Of a stretch of 64,000 bases of DNA, positions 20,478 through 31,163 are shown in pieces. Numbering within the stretch: the first letter of the stretch is position 1; the number at the start of each line of letters is the position of its first letter. The position numbers and the translations under genes are program-made. The DNA is from Legionellaceae bacterium (lineage in GTDB: Bacteria; Pseudomonadota; Gammaproteobacteria; Legionellales; Legionellaceae). Below the pieces are notes generated by a model that saw only the letters and a list, made by a program, of their open reading frames with translations, had not been told where the DNA came from and did not search any database. The DNA is taken from contig JARGPP010000026.1 of assembly GCA_029210085.1 (NCBI GenBank), forward strand, positions 48,085 through 112,084. The letters run 5' to 3'.

Positions 20478-21977
20478 TCAGCTACTGCCCCCAACACCAA
20501 AAATAGAAGCATTGCCTTCTAAAGATGAGGCAGTTGGTATAGAACCATTTATTAGTGACAAATAGCTTAATGGATTTACACTGCCATTACCGACCGAGAC
20601 ACAAAATGCGCCTGTGCGAGTACAAAAAACACCGAGAAGTCTATTATCAGTAGAACCCTCAGGTGCTGTAGGAATGAGTGCATCACTCCAATCTATGCCG
20701 CCATCAGTTGTTGTATAGATTATACTGTCTTGTGGCTTTTCAGATGAATTATCACTTGTTGAACCAACCGTTGTACAACGCATACCTGTTGCATCACACG
20801 AAACACTTTGTAATTGCGTAATATAGCTTCTATCCGGAGGTGTTGGCAAAGGATCTGACAAGATCCAAGTAGAGCCTGTATCAGAAGATGTATAGGTCAC
20901 AGGGATTCTGGCAACATTGGACCCAAAGTAAGAAAGGAATCCTGCTGCAACACACTGTTGCATTGAAGCTGAACAAGATACACCGTAGAGAGTCAGTATT
21001 TGTGCACTTGTTCCGCTGACACTGACATCAGGGACATCAATAATTTGAGTATCCCAGGAGGCGCCTGTGTCCGTGGTTTTTGCAATTAAACCAGGGCTTT
21101 TTCCGTCAGGAAAATTGCCACCTGCAAAGAAAAATCCTGCGGCAATACATGTTTTTCCTGTGTTATCACATACAACCGAATTTAAGGTGGGCTGCGTACT
21201 ATATGAATCAGAGTAAACAGTCACAGGAGCTGACGACCAATCTTTACAATCGGAAGATAAATAAGCAACTGCTACTGTATCGCTATTGCCTACAGCGATA
21301 CAGTTTTTAGCCTGCCTAGCATGTCCCATTCCCCATAATTGAATACCTAAAAGTGTTGCTGATGACGGTTGGTAGGGGCCATCCCAGCTATCACCTGCAT
21401 TTTGTGTGCTATAAATGAGCCCTTGATTGGTTGATGTTTCATTGAATCCTGCAGCACCACAGGATTGACCTGAGTTGTCACATGAAACACTTTTTAAGGC
21501 ATTATCTCCGCTGCCGCTTGGGTTTGAAAATGTTGTTGTCGTATCCCAGTTTTGTCCGCCGTCAGTACTGCGATAAATCTGTGCCTGTGAATTACTCAGT
21601 AAGGGGTTTGTATTTCCTACAGCAAATTTATAATTGCTAATTGTGAACGTGTAATCTTGACCATTTAACTTTGCTTTTGCATTTAAATAAGCAGATACTG
21701 TGACAGGTCTTCCTGATGGGCCTAAAATTGAAAGTATTTTAGGGCGTCGTCGGCTAATAGAAAAACCTCTTCTATTATTATCATTACCATCAGACAGGGT
21801 GAAACCATCTGTTTTCATTATAACATCTACATCTGGATAGGAATGATTGCGTTTAGGTGCCACTGAAATTGATGCTCCGTCTATTTCCACATCAAAAAAC
21901 TGTCCTGTGGTGTCTGAAAATACGGACGTTGCAAATAAGCATAAAGTTAATGGGGTTAAACGTGTAATCAGTTTCAT
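20478..21977 (-). CDS. Secreted Asp-box (BNR) beta-propeller protein
   Basis: The protein has 499 residues with a clear signal peptide (about residues 1-21). After a short N-terminal domain come six repeats of about 55-60 residues. Each is centred on an Asp-box-like hairpin of the S-x-D-x-G-x-x-W type (for example STDGGQNW, TDTGASW, SSDTGSTW, TTDGGIDW). Five repeats also contain a C-x6-C pair (such as CDNSGQSC, CDNTGKTC, CDATGMRC), followed by A/V-x-G. This predicts a six-bladed propeller held by in-blade disulfides, exported to periplasm or outside. Sialidases share Asp boxes, but I see no sialidase Arg triad, so I do not call it an enzyme. It lies 12 bp after the barrel gene. Confidence 0.8.
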   Translation of the reverse strand: MKLITRLTPLTLCLFATSVFSDTTGQFFDVEIDGASISVAPKRNHSYPDVDVIMKTDGFTLSDGNDNNRRGFSISRRRPKILSILGPSGRPVTVSAYLNAKAKLNGQDYTFTISNYKFAVGNTNPLLSNSQAQIYRSTDGGQNWDTTTTFSNPSGSGDNALKSVSCDNSGQSCGAAGFNETSTNQGLIYSTQNAGDSWDGPYQPSSATLLGIQLWGMGHARQAKNCIAVGNSDTVAVAYLSSDCKDWSSAPVTVYSDSYSTQPTLNSVVCDNTGKTCIAAGFFFAGGNFPDGKSPGLIAKTTDTGASWDTQIIDVPDVSVSGTSAQILTLYGVSCSASMQQCVAAGFLSYFGSNVARIPVTYTSSDTGSTWILSDPLPTPPDRSYITQLQSVSCDATGMRCTTVGSTSDNSSEKPQDSIIYTTTDGGIDWSDALIPTAPEGSTDNRLLGVFCTRTGAFCVSVGNGSVNPLSYLSLINGSIPTASSLEGNASIFGVGGSS

Positions 21978-21989
21978 AAAAATTCCTTT

Positions 21990-22745
21990 TTAAACAGTAG
22001 CAGAGCAAACAATTGCTTGTGCATAGGTGTTTCTTGTTTCAAGTGAATTAATAATTTGAGTTGTACGTTTATTGAGCGCACTCTGACCTAAATAAAAAAA
22101 TCGATAAGCACACTCAAAGGGTACATGAACATCAGGTATTAAGTCGTGAATGGCAACACCCACACCTCCCATGGCACTAAAGGTTGTATTGGTTTTACTG
22201 TAGAAAGAGTGATTCGGTAGGGTGGATGGGTCACGTACTGTTTCTTGATAATGACGAAGCATCATAATATTAGGTCCAATGCCAGCGTGTAAAACTAAAC
22301 CAATATTATTTTTTTCTTGTGTTTTAAATAATTCACCTCTTACAACCGCATAAATTGGCAAATTTGAAACATTATATTGATAAGATAAATTTGCGAATGC
22401 CTGCTCCTGTACAATTAAACCATTAACTGTGGTTTTCCCTAAATAAAAGGCATTAACGCCATAAGCCAGGTGAGACAATTCTATTTTTGATAGTTTAAAA
22501 GTATTTTCCGCTGAGACAGGTCGTAAATAACCAATTCCTACAAGACCATTATTATCTGAAGTGCTGTCTATTGTGTATTGATTACCTAATAATCCTTCGA
22601 TGCGAATAAGTTGAGACATACCTGCCTTGGCTTGAAAAAGCCCTAGCTGAATAGGCACTTCGCCTTGTTTGAAATCAAAAGCAAAACATATATTATTGAT
22701 TAAAAAAACCAACAGCAAACAAACAATCCGTTGCATAGCATGCAT
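21990..22745 (-). CDS. Probable outer-membrane beta-barrel protein
   Basis: The protein has up to 251 residues with an N-terminal signal sequence (VCLLLVFLINNICFAF). It continues in alternating polar/aromatic strands such as LAYGVNAFYLGKTTV, FANLSYQYNVS and VPFECAYRFFYLG, typical of outer-membrane barrels. There is no named family that I can defend. The start is ATG 22745 or the in-frame ATG at 22736. It lies directly upstream of the propeller gene on the same strand, which suggests an operon: barrel plus exported propeller. Confidence 0.65.
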   Translation of the reverse strand: MHAMQRIVCLLLVFLINNICFAFDFKQGEVPIQLGLFQAKAGMSQLIRIEGLLGNQYTIDSTSDNNGLVGIGYLRPVSAENTFKLSKIELSHLAYGVNAFYLGKTTVNGLIVQEQAFANLSYQYNVSNLPIYAVVRGELFKTQEKNNIGLVLHAGIGPNIMMLRHYQETVRDPSTLPNHSFYSKTNTTFSAMGGVGVAIHDLIPDVHVPFECAYRFFYLGQSALNKRTTQIINSLETRNTYAQAIVCSATV

Positions 22746-22835
22746 TGAAAATACTCTTTAATATAAAAATACCATTTATTCTAGCGTATTTTTTTCCAAA
22801 AGGTAATCCCCAAAAAAAACTAGGTAACTCCCCAG

Positions 22836-22869
22836 GTCCGTCATCCCGAGCATGCGAGGGATCTCCTGA
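22836..22869. repeat. Dispersed intergenic repeat (CGTCATCCCGAGC...GAGGGATCTC type)
   Basis: The stretch CGTCATCCCGAG followed by CATGCGAGGGATCTCCT has the form of intergenic repeats known from several proteobacterial genomes. No second copy lies in this window. A 62-codon frame crossing it is not credible as a gene. Confidence 0.5.
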
Positions 22870-22918
22870 CTTTCAAACAGAACCTAAGTCGTTTTTGATT
22901 ATTCTTCATATAGTCCGT

Positions 22919-22977
22919 CACGCTACTTTATGATGAAATATGTAACCTATGCGGTTACGAGCGCAGCAAGTGGCGTG
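22919..22977. repeat. Nested inverted repeat in intergenic region
   Basis: The outer arms CACGCTACTT (22919-22928) and AAGTGGCGTG (22968-22977) pair with one mismatch. The inner arms GTAACC (22942-22947) and GGTTAC (22953-22958) pair perfectly around TATGC. Together with the repeat just upstream, it fills the gap between two minus-strand transcription units, consistent with a mobile intergenic hairpin or a terminator for the following minus-strand unit. Confidence 0.5.
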
Positions 22978-23028
22978 AAAATTGATTTTTGTCTTACTGC
23001 GATCGCAAAGAGACAACAATATCGTTTT

Positions 23029-23847
23029 TTAAAAACGGGCAGGAAGTAAGTTAGCTTGCTCGTAATCAAAAGTTTGCTCTTGATTAATTTCATTTTCTAC
23101 TGCACGAATTTTTTCTCTTAAAAGCATTTCGCTCATTGTTTTTTTCAGTAAATTTGGTTTTTCTTGTGCACCAAAGAAAGATGTCAAAAATTGAAATGGG
23201 TAAAAAATACTATATTTGAGAGACTCAGTACCTGCTTCAATAGAAGCTTTATCTATTTCCTCTATATTTTTAGCCTGACTTAAGTATATTTTCTCAAGTA
23301 AAGCAGTATGACGATAATATAAGTCATCAAGCTTTTCATTTCTGATTCTTTCTTCTTCGATTAAATGTTTTTGAAAATCAGTTTGTGTAGTCCATAAATT
23401 TGCACGCTGTTCTTGAAGTGTGGCTAATTCGGTTTCATATGCTTCGAATGTTTTATGAAAATTATCACATAAAGCTGAAGGCATTTTAGTTGAAGCAAAT
23501 AAATTAAAATTTTGAATCATAGAGGCAGATTCTTGTTGTACCATTTCGCCGTATGATTTAATCATACTTATTTTTCTCTCAAATAAAGCATCTATTTTTT
23601 TATCCAGCGCTTCGATTGATTCTTTATTTTTATCTAATATCTCATGGTGCGCTTGAAAGCGTTGACTGCTTTCTTGTTGCTCACGTAAATGATTGAGCGC
23701 TTCACTTTCTTTCTCAAGTGCTTTTAAATGTGCTTTTTGATTTAATCGCTTATCTCGACTTAACACTAATTGCCATAGTAATGCGCCTATTCCTCCAATA
23801 GCAGCAACACCTAGTGTGCAAATTAAAATCAAAATATAAATGTCCAT
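23029..23847 (-). CDS. Single-pass membrane protein with long coiled coil, unknown
   Basis: Unrecognised, 272 residues. Residues about 2-28 form one hydrophobic segment (YILILICTLGVAAIGGIGAL). A highly charged helical region (about 32-210) rich in Glu, Lys, Gln and Leu follows, which should form coiled coils. A short hydrophobic patch (YPFQFLTSFFGA) lies near residue 215. The design is a membrane-tethered rod, as in YhcB/ZapG-like or RmuC-like proteins, but no signature of either is convincing. It lies 16 bp downstream of the next gene and is probably co-transcribed. Confidence 0.7.
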   Translation of the reverse strand: MDIYILILICTLGVAAIGGIGALLWQLVLSRDKRLNQKAHLKALEKESEALNHLREQQESSQRFQAHHEILDKNKESIEALDKKIDALFERKISMIKSYGEMVQQESASMIQNFNLFASTKMPSALCDNFHKTFEAYETELATLQEQRANLWTTQTDFQKHLIEEERIRNEKLDDLYYRHTALLEKIYLSQAKNIEEIDKASIEAGTESLKYSIFYPFQFLTSFFGAQEKPNLLKKTMSEMLLREKIRAVENEINQEQTFDYEQANLLPARF

Positions 23848-23863
23848 AATCGGCTCTCTCGTT

Positions 23864-24550
23864 TTATTTATTCACTTTATCTAAATCTAAATGAATCAGG
23901 TTTGTGTGGATATCTATTAAAAAGTAACGGCTAAAATCTTCAAATGAATTCACAGTTGGCCAAAGTTCTTTTGAATCACAGACTCTCATCATTTCCATTT
24001 TAAAAATAGGAAGAAAGTATTGTTTTACAAATGGGTGAACTTCATTGAGTGCATTGAAATGTTTAATGATAACAGTCGCATTTTCAGTCAGTTGAGATAA
24101 GGTGATTTCTTCAATCAGTGTAACCACCTCATCGTCACCTTGATGATTCTCTGGTTTTTCCTGTTGCATTTTTTTTAAAAATAATGAACGTGGCTTTACG
24201 CGAAGTAATTGTTGCTCACATTCAAATGAAGACTCTAAAACAACCATGTGAGAATGAACTTCAAACTTAAAGCAACACAGAAAATCAAGAAAACTTGCGT
24301 TTAAGCTTAAAAGAGCTTTTTCTCCAAGCCAGCGTTTGATTTCATACTGAAACATCGTTGGAAAATGTTTTTCAAGTGTTTCCAGCAGTGCTTCTTCATT
24401 TTCATGGAGAGGCAAGGTATACGCTGTGGTATCTGTCTGTAAAATATTAAGACTGGGTAATGCTGCTTCAGGTAATTGCCCTGCTAAAAAAGATAAAAAT
24501 GCAGGGGTTGGTTTCAATAAAATAACTTCTCTAGGCTCCAGTTGCATCAT
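23864..24550 (-). CDS. Unknown cytosolic protein
   Basis: Unrecognised, 228 residues. ATG 24550 is chosen because AAGGAG lies six bases upstream; an in-frame start at 24586 has nothing. The protein has no signal peptide and no membrane segment. It is rich in Leu, Glu and Phe, has an N-terminal PREVILLKPTPAFLSFLAG and a double Cys in LDFLCCFKFE. It forms a two-gene unit with the coiled-coil membrane protein, so a joint function at the membrane is a reasonable guess. Nothing supports a specific one. Confidence 0.65.
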   Translation of the reverse strand: MMQLEPREVILLKPTPAFLSFLAGQLPEAALPSLNILQTDTTAYTLPLHENEEALLETLEKHFPTMFQYEIKRWLGEKALLSLNASFLDFLCCFKFEVHSHMVVLESSFECEQQLLRVKPRSLFLKKMQQEKPENHQGDDEVVTLIEEITLSQLTENATVIIKHFNALNEVHPFVKQYFLPIFKMEMMRVCDSKELWPTVNSFEDFSRYFLIDIHTNLIHLDLDKVNK

Positions 24551-24722
24551 AACTCTCCTTGCAATAACTCGGTTGTGAGTACTCAATTGAAAAGCTAAAT
24601 CTACAACAATATCTGTCTTCTCTTTTTTCGAGGGAAGACTATTAGGTTAACACTTATTAAAAATAAATTACAAGGTGCTTAGTGTTATTTATTGGTCTTG
24701 GCTTCTTTAGTCCGTCCATAAT

Positions 24723-25358
24723 TTAGGCGCCATAACGCGCTCTGTAAGCTTCTAAGCGCTCAAAATGTTCTCTTTCAGCATGGTTTTTTAAATAATTTAT
24801 CAAGTCACTTAAAGTAATGATTGGAAAAACATTAATTCCTTCAGCTTTTATTTCAGCAAGCGTTGATACACCATTGGGGGTACATTCCTCTCTATCTAAA
24901 GCAATAACAACATCTGTTAAAATACCACCAGCTTCAGCAATGAGTGTTTTTGATTCACGGAAAGCCGTTCCTGCTGTAATCACATCATCAACCATGACGA
25001 CCTCTTTTCCTTGAAGAGGAGCTCCTATGATTTTTCCTCCCTCTCCATGTGTTTTTATTTCTTTTCGATTAAAAGTCACATCAACATTGATGTTGTGTTC
25101 GGCACAAGCAATTGCGGCTGCTGTAGCAAGCGGCAAGCCTTTATAGGCTGGGCCAAATAAATGAGTTACATTCGGTTTATTCTTTAATAAAGTATTTGCA
25201 TATGCTTTTCCTACACGGCGTAAAATATCTCCTTCATAGAATAACCCAGCATTAAAAAAATAAGGGCTAACTCTACCTGATTTTAAGGTAAACTCCCCAA
25301 ATACAAGCGCTTTTGCCTTTAATATCATTTGAATAAAAGCTTCTTTTTCGATATCCAT
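24723..25358 (-). CDS. pyrE: Orotate phosphoribosyltransferase
   Basis: PyrE joins orotate to PRPP in pyrimidine synthesis. The protein has 211 residues from ATG 25358, matching the family's usual 210-215. The PRPP loop [17 protein letters not shown] and the N-terminal [21 protein letters not shown] are diagnostic. An upstream in-frame extension to 25451 is hydrophobic and does not belong. It is divergent from the cold-shock gene. Confidence 0.97.
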   Translation of the reverse strand: MDIEKEAFIQMILKAKALVFGEFTLKSGRVSPYFFNAGLFYEGDILRRVGKAYANTLLKNKPNVTHLFGPAYKGLPLATAAAIACAEHNINVDVTFNRKEIKTHGEGGKIIGAPLQGKEVVMVDDVITAGTAFRESKTLIAEAGGILTDVVIALDREECTPNGVSTLAEIKAEGINVFPIITLSDLINYLKNHAEREHFERLEAYRARYGA

Positions 25359-25493
25359 ACAAATAATCCTATGAAAAACAATTAACAAATCTAAAAAAGC
25401 TGTTATGCTAACTGATAGAAGACATGCGAGCCAGTCTTCTAAATTTTTCAATCTGTTTTAATGTTTTAAATATACTATTAAGGGATGATAGGT

Positions 25494-25724
25494 ATGTCAG
25501 AACGCGAAACGGGCCATGTGAAATGGTTTAATGATAAGAAAGGGTTTGGCTTTATTATCAATAAAGAAGGCGACGATATTTTTGTGCACTACAAAGATAT
25601 TCAAGGCGTTGGTTTTAAAACCCTCCAAGAGAAAGAGTCTGTGAGTTTTCTCTTGGATAAAGGCCCCAAAGGCTTAAAAGCGCAAGATGTGATGCGTCTT
25701 GAAGCGGCTGAAGCCGAAGTTTAA
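25494..25724 (+). CDS. Cold-shock-domain protein
   Basis: A 76-residue single cold-shock domain. GHVKWFNDKKGFGFI holds RNP1 (KGFGFI) and DIFVHYKDI holds RNP2. It binds single-stranded RNA/DNA and acts as an RNA chaperone. Start ATG 25494 is preferred over ATG 25485 because AAGGG then lies at a workable distance. The C-terminus (LEAAEAEV) is slightly longer and more acidic than E. coli CspA. Which Csp paralogue it is cannot be told. Confidence 0.93.
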   Translation: MSERETGHVKWFNDKKGFGFIINKEGDDIFVHYKDIQGVGFKTLQEKESVSFLLDKGPKGLKAQDVMRLEAAEAEV

Positions 25725-25730
25725 AATATT

Positions 25731-26741
<1,011 letters not shown>

Positions 26742-26792
26742 CTACAATTTAATCTCAGTTCAATTGTTGTTTAATTTTTATTACTTATTTTT

Positions 26793-27803
26793 ATGATGCG
26801 ACTTGAATCCTCATTATTTTCACCGCTTGCTATTGCGCCTATGATTGATTGGAGTAATACACACTTTCGAGTGTTGATGAGGCTGCTCGCCCCTCAGGCT
26901 CTCGTTTATACTGAAATGCAAACACCGAATGCGATTTTACATCAACCTGCGCGCGCACTGAACTTTCATTCAGCAGAGTCTCCTGTAGCACTACAATTAG
27001 GTGGTTCAGAACCTGATGCATTAGCGATAGCAGCAAAGCAAGGAGAGGATGCTGGATTTGATGAAATTAATTTAAATTTAGGGTGTCCAAGTTCGCGTGT
27101 TTTAGCTGGAAAATTTGGGGCTTCTCTTATGAAAGATCCGGTGCGTGTTGCTGCGTGTATCACGGCGATAAAAAAAGCGGTATCTATTCCTGTAACAGCA
27201 AAGACACGTATTGGTATTGATCATGAAGACAGTTATGATTTTTTTGAAAATTTTATCAGTGTGTTGATTCATGCAGGCTGCGATAAACTTATTGTACACG
27301 CACGTAAGGCTTGGTTGCATGGATTAAATCCAAAACAAAATCGCAATATTCCTCCTCTGCACTATGATTATGTACATCGAATTAAATCAACCATACCCCC
27401 TCACATACCGGTTGTTATTAATGGACATATAGAACATATTGAGCAAATCAAATATCATCTCCAAACACTAGATGGTGTGATGATTGGAAGACTTGCTTGC
27501 AGAGCACCTTATGCCATTGCAGGTTTACATCATGCTTTATATCCAAGTATACCGAAGCCATCCAGAACACAAGTGTTTCAAGATTATCTAACTTATGCTT
27601 CTAATCAGGATGTGTCCATTCATTATTTACTTAAACCGATTTTAAATTTAGTCCATGGATTACCAGGTGCTCGTGTTTTTAAACAAAACCTATTAGAAAT
27701 TAAAACAATCCTCAATAACCCACAAATTCATGAATTAACTCAAAAACTTGCTGATATGGAGGAGACTTTGAATGGATTTTCTGCTTCAACTCTAGTAAAT
27801 TAG
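26793..27803 (+). CDS. dusA: tRNA-dihydrouridine(20/20a) synthase
   Basis: DusA reduces U20/U20a in tRNA using FMN and NADPH. In the 336-residue protein, APMIDWSNTHFRVLMRLL, YTEMQTP, LQLGGSEPDAL and EINLNLGCPSSRV (catalytic Cys) match. HARKAWLHGLNPKQNRNIPP is the DusA-specific block, and DGVMIGRLA binds the flavin phosphate. The two ATGs at 26793 and 26796 are both possible starts. Confidence 0.95.
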   Translation: MMRLESSLFSPLAIAPMIDWSNTHFRVLMRLLAPQALVYTEMQTPNAILHQPARALNFHSAESPVALQLGGSEPDALAIAAKQGEDAGFDEINLNLGCPSSRVLAGKFGASLMKDPVRVAACITAIKKAVSIPVTAKTRIGIDHEDSYDFFENFISVLIHAGCDKLIVHARKAWLHGLNPKQNRNIPPLHYDYVHRIKSTIPPHIPVVINGHIEHIEQIKYHLQTLDGVMIGRLACRAPYAIAGLHHALYPSIPKPSRTQVFQDYLTYASNQDVSIHYLLKPILNLVHGLPGARVFKQNLLEIKTILNNPQIHELTQKLADMEETLNGFSASTLVN

Positions 27804-27844
27804 GCGATTCTTAATATAAGCGTAAACACAAGGATTATTTGGGC

Positions 27845-30577
27845 ATGTTAACGACGTTAATTAAAAAAGTATTAGGTAGTCGAAACGAACGCACATTAAG
27901 ACGGATGCAGAAGAGTGTGGTTGAGATTAATGCCCTTGAATCAAGCATGCAAGCGTTAACAGATGAAGAATTAGCAGCAAAAACAGAAAGCTTTCGAGTT
28001 CGTCTCAAAAATAATGAAGGGCTAGATGCTCTACTTCCAGAAGCTTTTGCTGTTGTGCGAGAAACATCTGTTCGTACTTTAAATTTACGTCATTTTGATG
28101 TTCAGCTTATTGGTGGGATGGTGCTACATGAAGGCAATATTGCTGAAATGGGCACTGGGGAAGGAAAAACACTAACAGCAACTTTAGCCGCTTATTTAAA
28201 TGCGATTGAAGGCCGTGGTGTACACGTCGTGACTGTTAATGATTATCTTGCTAAGCGAGATTCAGAGTGGATGAACCCCGTTTTCTCATTTTTAGGCTTA
28301 AGCGTTGATGTCATTCATGGTGAGATGACACATCCTGAAAAACAAGCAGCATATAGTGCAGATATTTTATATGGTACAAATAATGAATTTGGATTTGATT
28401 ATCTGCGCGATAATATGGCGTTCAGTCCAGAAGATAAAGTTCAGCGTGAGCTTAATTTTGCAATCGTTGATGAAGTAGATTCTATTTTGATTGACGAAGC
28501 GCGAACACCTTTGATTATTTCAGGTGCAGCTGAAGACAGTTCAGCGCTATATCTTAAAGTGAATCAACTCATTCCAAAGCTTGTATTACAACCAGGAACA
28601 GAAGATGCATCGGATTCAGAAGTAGACACTGCTACTGGAGATTACACCGTTGATGAAAAGCAAAAACAGGTTCACTTGACAGAAACAGGACATCAACATA
28701 TTGAAACTTTATTACATGAAGCAGGCTTATTAGAACATAGCGAAAGTTTATATCATGCAAATAACATTGTTTTAATGCACCATGTTAATGCAGGTTTACG
28801 CGCACATGTTATGTTTCATCGCGATGTGGATTATATTGTTCAAAATAAACAAGTTGTGATTGTTGATGAGCACACGGGGCGAACAATGCCTGGGCGAAGA
28901 TGGTCTGAAGGGTTGCACCAGGCTGTTGAAGCAAAAGAGGGTGTGCCGATTGAAAACGAAAACCAAACACTTGCTTCTATTACCTTTCAAAACTTCTTCC
29001 GAATTTATGACAAATTATCCGGTATGACGGGTACTGCTGATACAGAAGCGTATGAATTTCAGCAAATTTATAATCTGGAAGTGGTTGCTATTCCAACGAA
29101 TAAACCTATGGTTCGTATTAATGAACCTGATTTGGTGTATTTAACTCAACCCGATAAATATCAAGCCGTTATTGAAGATATCCGTGATTGTGTGAAACGA
29201 AAGCAACCTGTATTAGTTGGGACAGCGTCTATTGAGGCTTCTGAACACTTACATCAATTATTAAAGAAAGAAAAAATTAAACATCAAGTTTTAAATGCTA
29301 AGTTTCATGAAAAAGAAGCACACATTATTGCTGAAGCAGGTAGGCCTGGAGCTGTAACGATTGCAACCAATATGGCTGGCCGAGGAACTGATATTGTGTT
29401 AGGTGGTAGCTTAAAAACAGAACTTGACGCACTTCCTGAAGATGCAAGTGAAGCAGATCGCGATACATTAAAAAATGATTGGCAAGAACGAAATAATGCG
29501 GTGATTCAAGCGGGTGGTTTGCGTATTATTTCTTCTGAACGTCATGAGTCAAGACGTATTGATAATCAATTGAGAGGCCGCTCAGGTCGACAAGGAGATC
29601 CTGGAAGTAGTCGTTTTTATTTGTCACTTGATGATAACTTAATGCGAATTTTTGCATCTGAGCGTGTTGCCTCTATGATGAAAAAACTGGGCATGAAGCC
29701 TGGCGAGCCAATTGAGCATAGTTTAGTAAGTAAAGCGATAGAAAATGCACAAAGAAAACTTGAAGGACATCATTTTGATGTGAGAAAGCAATTGCTCAGT
29801 TATGATAATGTTGCTAACGAACAGCGTAAAGTGATGTATTCTCAGCGTGCGGAAATTATGGAGATGGATGATACGCACGATGTTATTATCAAAATGATAA
29901 CAAGTGTTATTGAATCATTAATTGACACACACCTTCCTCCTAATACATTAGAAGACCAATGGGATATTGATACATTAAGTACCATTCTAAACGAAGAGTT
30001 TAAAGTCAACGTGCCTTTACAAGCTTGGCTTGAAGAAGATCATCATATTCAACCCGAACAAATTAAAGCTAGAGCTGTTGCGTTAGCTATGCAACAGTAT
30101 CAAGCAAAAGAAGATACTTTGGGACGTGAAATGTTATCTCAGTTTGAGAAATCAATCATGTTACAAAGTATGGATCATCATTGGCGTGAACACTTGGCAT
30201 CGATGGATTATTTAAGACAAGGTATTCACCTTCGTGGGTATGCTCAAAAAGATCCAAAGCAAGAATATAAGCGGGAAGCATTTGAGCTTTTTACAAGTTT
30301 ACTGAACACATTAAAGTTTGAAATTGTTAAATTATTGCTATCAGTCGAAGTGGCTGCGCCAGAAGATGTTGATGCCGTTGAAGAAAAGCGTCGAGCCGAA
30401 CATGATGCAACATCTATTCGTCTTATACACTCAAATGAAGAAGTAACAGATGAAGCAACTGAAGAAAAAACAACAACTGCAACGTTTCGACGTGATCCTC
30501 AGAAAGTAGGTCGAAATGATCCGTGTCCTTGTGGTTCAAATAAAAAATACAAAGTTTGTCACGGGAAACTTGTATGA
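27845..30577 (+). CDS. secA: Preprotein translocase ATPase SecA
   Basis: SecA drives Sec-dependent export at the inner membrane. The 910-residue protein starts [20 protein letters not shown]. It has Walker [10 protein letters not shown] (near residue 102), the DEAD-type [28 protein letters not shown], and the [13 protein letters not shown] motif. The C-terminal zinc tail [16 protein letters not shown] (CxC...CH) binds SecB and phospholipid. ATG 27845 is preferred over an in-frame TTG at 27839. mutT overlaps its stop. Confidence 0.98.
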   Translation: MLTTLIKKVLGSRNERTLRRMQKSVVEINALESSMQALTDEELAAKTESFRVRLKNNEGLDALLPEAFAVVRETSVRTLNLRHFDVQLIGGMVLHEGNIAEMGTGEGKTLTATLAAYLNAIEGRGVHVVTVNDYLAKRDSEWMNPVFSFLGLSVDVIHGEMTHPEKQAAYSADILYGTNNEFGFDYLRDNMAFSPEDKVQRELNFAIVDEVDSILIDEARTPLIISGAAEDSSALYLKVNQLIPKLVLQPGTEDASDSEVDTATGDYTVDEKQKQVHLTETGHQHIETLLHEAGLLEHSESLYHANNIVLMHHVNAGLRAHVMFHRDVDYIVQNKQVVIVDEHTGRTMPGRRWSEGLHQAVEAKEGVPIENENQTLASITFQNFFRIYDKLSGMTGTADTEAYEFQQIYNLEVVAIPTNKPMVRINEPDLVYLTQPDKYQAVIEDIRDCVKRKQPVLVGTASIEASEHLHQLLKKEKIKHQVLNAKFHEKEAHIIAEAGRPGAVTIATNMAGRGTDIVLGGSLKTELDALPEDASEADRDTLKNDWQERNNAVIQAGGLRIISSERHESRRIDNQLRGRSGRQGDPGSSRFYLSLDDNLMRIFASERVASMMKKLGMKPGEPIEHSLVSKAIENAQRKLEGHHFDVRKQLLSYDNVANEQRKVMYSQRAEIMEMDDTHDVIIKMITSVIESLIDTHLPPNTLEDQWDIDTLSTILNEEFKVNVPLQAWLEEDHHIQPEQIKARAVALAMQQYQAKEDTLGREMLSQFEKSIMLQSMDHHWREHLASMDYLRQGIHLRGYAQKDPKQEYKREAFELFTSLLNTLKFEIVKLLLSVEVAAPEDVDAVEEKRRAEHDATSIRLIHSNEEVTDEATEEKTTTATFRRDPQKVGRNDPCPCGSNKKYKVCHGKLV

Positions 30578-30969
30578 ATGTTGTGAATGTATCTGTTGCT
30601 ATTATCACAGATTCATCAGAGCGCTTTCTCATTACACGACGTGCTCTTGATATTCCTCATGGAGGCCTTTGGGAGGTTCCAGGAGGAAAAGTTGAGCCTG
30701 AAGAAACACCGTATGACGCAATTGTACGAGAAGTCTACGAAGAAGTTGGTTTGAAAATTCGAACCGCGAAATTTGTGGGTGAAGTGCGGCATGCTTATCC
30801 TGAGAAACATGTTTGTTTAAATGTGTTCCAAGTACTTCAGTACGTAGGGGAAGCTTCCCGGCATGATGGACAATTGGATTTGCGTTGGGTTACTGAGGAA
30901 GAACTTTCTAATTTTCAGTTTCCAGAAGCAAACTATGATGTCATGAAATTAGTTCAAGTAGTGAGTTAG
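30574..30969 (+). CDS. mutT: MutT-type Nudix hydrolase (8-oxo-dGTP diphosphatase)
   Basis: The protein has 131 residues. The complete Nudix box G-x5-E-x7-R-E-V-x-E-E-x-G-L is present, with the E/E pair in [12 protein letters not shown] 30574 overlaps the secA stop (ATGA), the classic secA-mutT coupling. That context, and the short single-domain length, favour MutT, which removes oxidised dGTP from the nucleotide pool. Confidence 0.92.
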   Translation: MNVVNVSVAIITDSSERFLITRRALDIPHGGLWEVPGGKVEPEETPYDAIVREVYEEVGLKIRTAKFVGEVRHAYPEKHVCLNVFQVLQYVGEASRHDGQLDLRWVTEEELSNFQFPEANYDVMKLVQVVS

Positions 30970-31163
30970 ATTTTTATTTGTGCATACAGTACAAGCATGG
31001 GCGACTTAATTACTAGAAACGCTGCTATTTTTGGCACTAAATATCATCAACTCGAAGAAGCAATTTTCGTGTTTGAGCTTATCTTTTCTAACAATAAATG
31101 CCATGGAAATCATAGGAAGATATATGCTCCTAGACATATGTCTCTTATGAAGGAGAATTTATT

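Noticed and set aside
20478..21977. Sialidase call for the Asp-box protein
   Set aside because: Asp boxes alone are shared by many propellers. The catalytic Arg triad and Tyr/Glu pair could not be located.
22745..22933. 62-codon open frame on the plus strand
   Set aside because: It runs through intergenic repeat sequence, has no ribosome site or protein-like composition, and is interpreted as non-coding.
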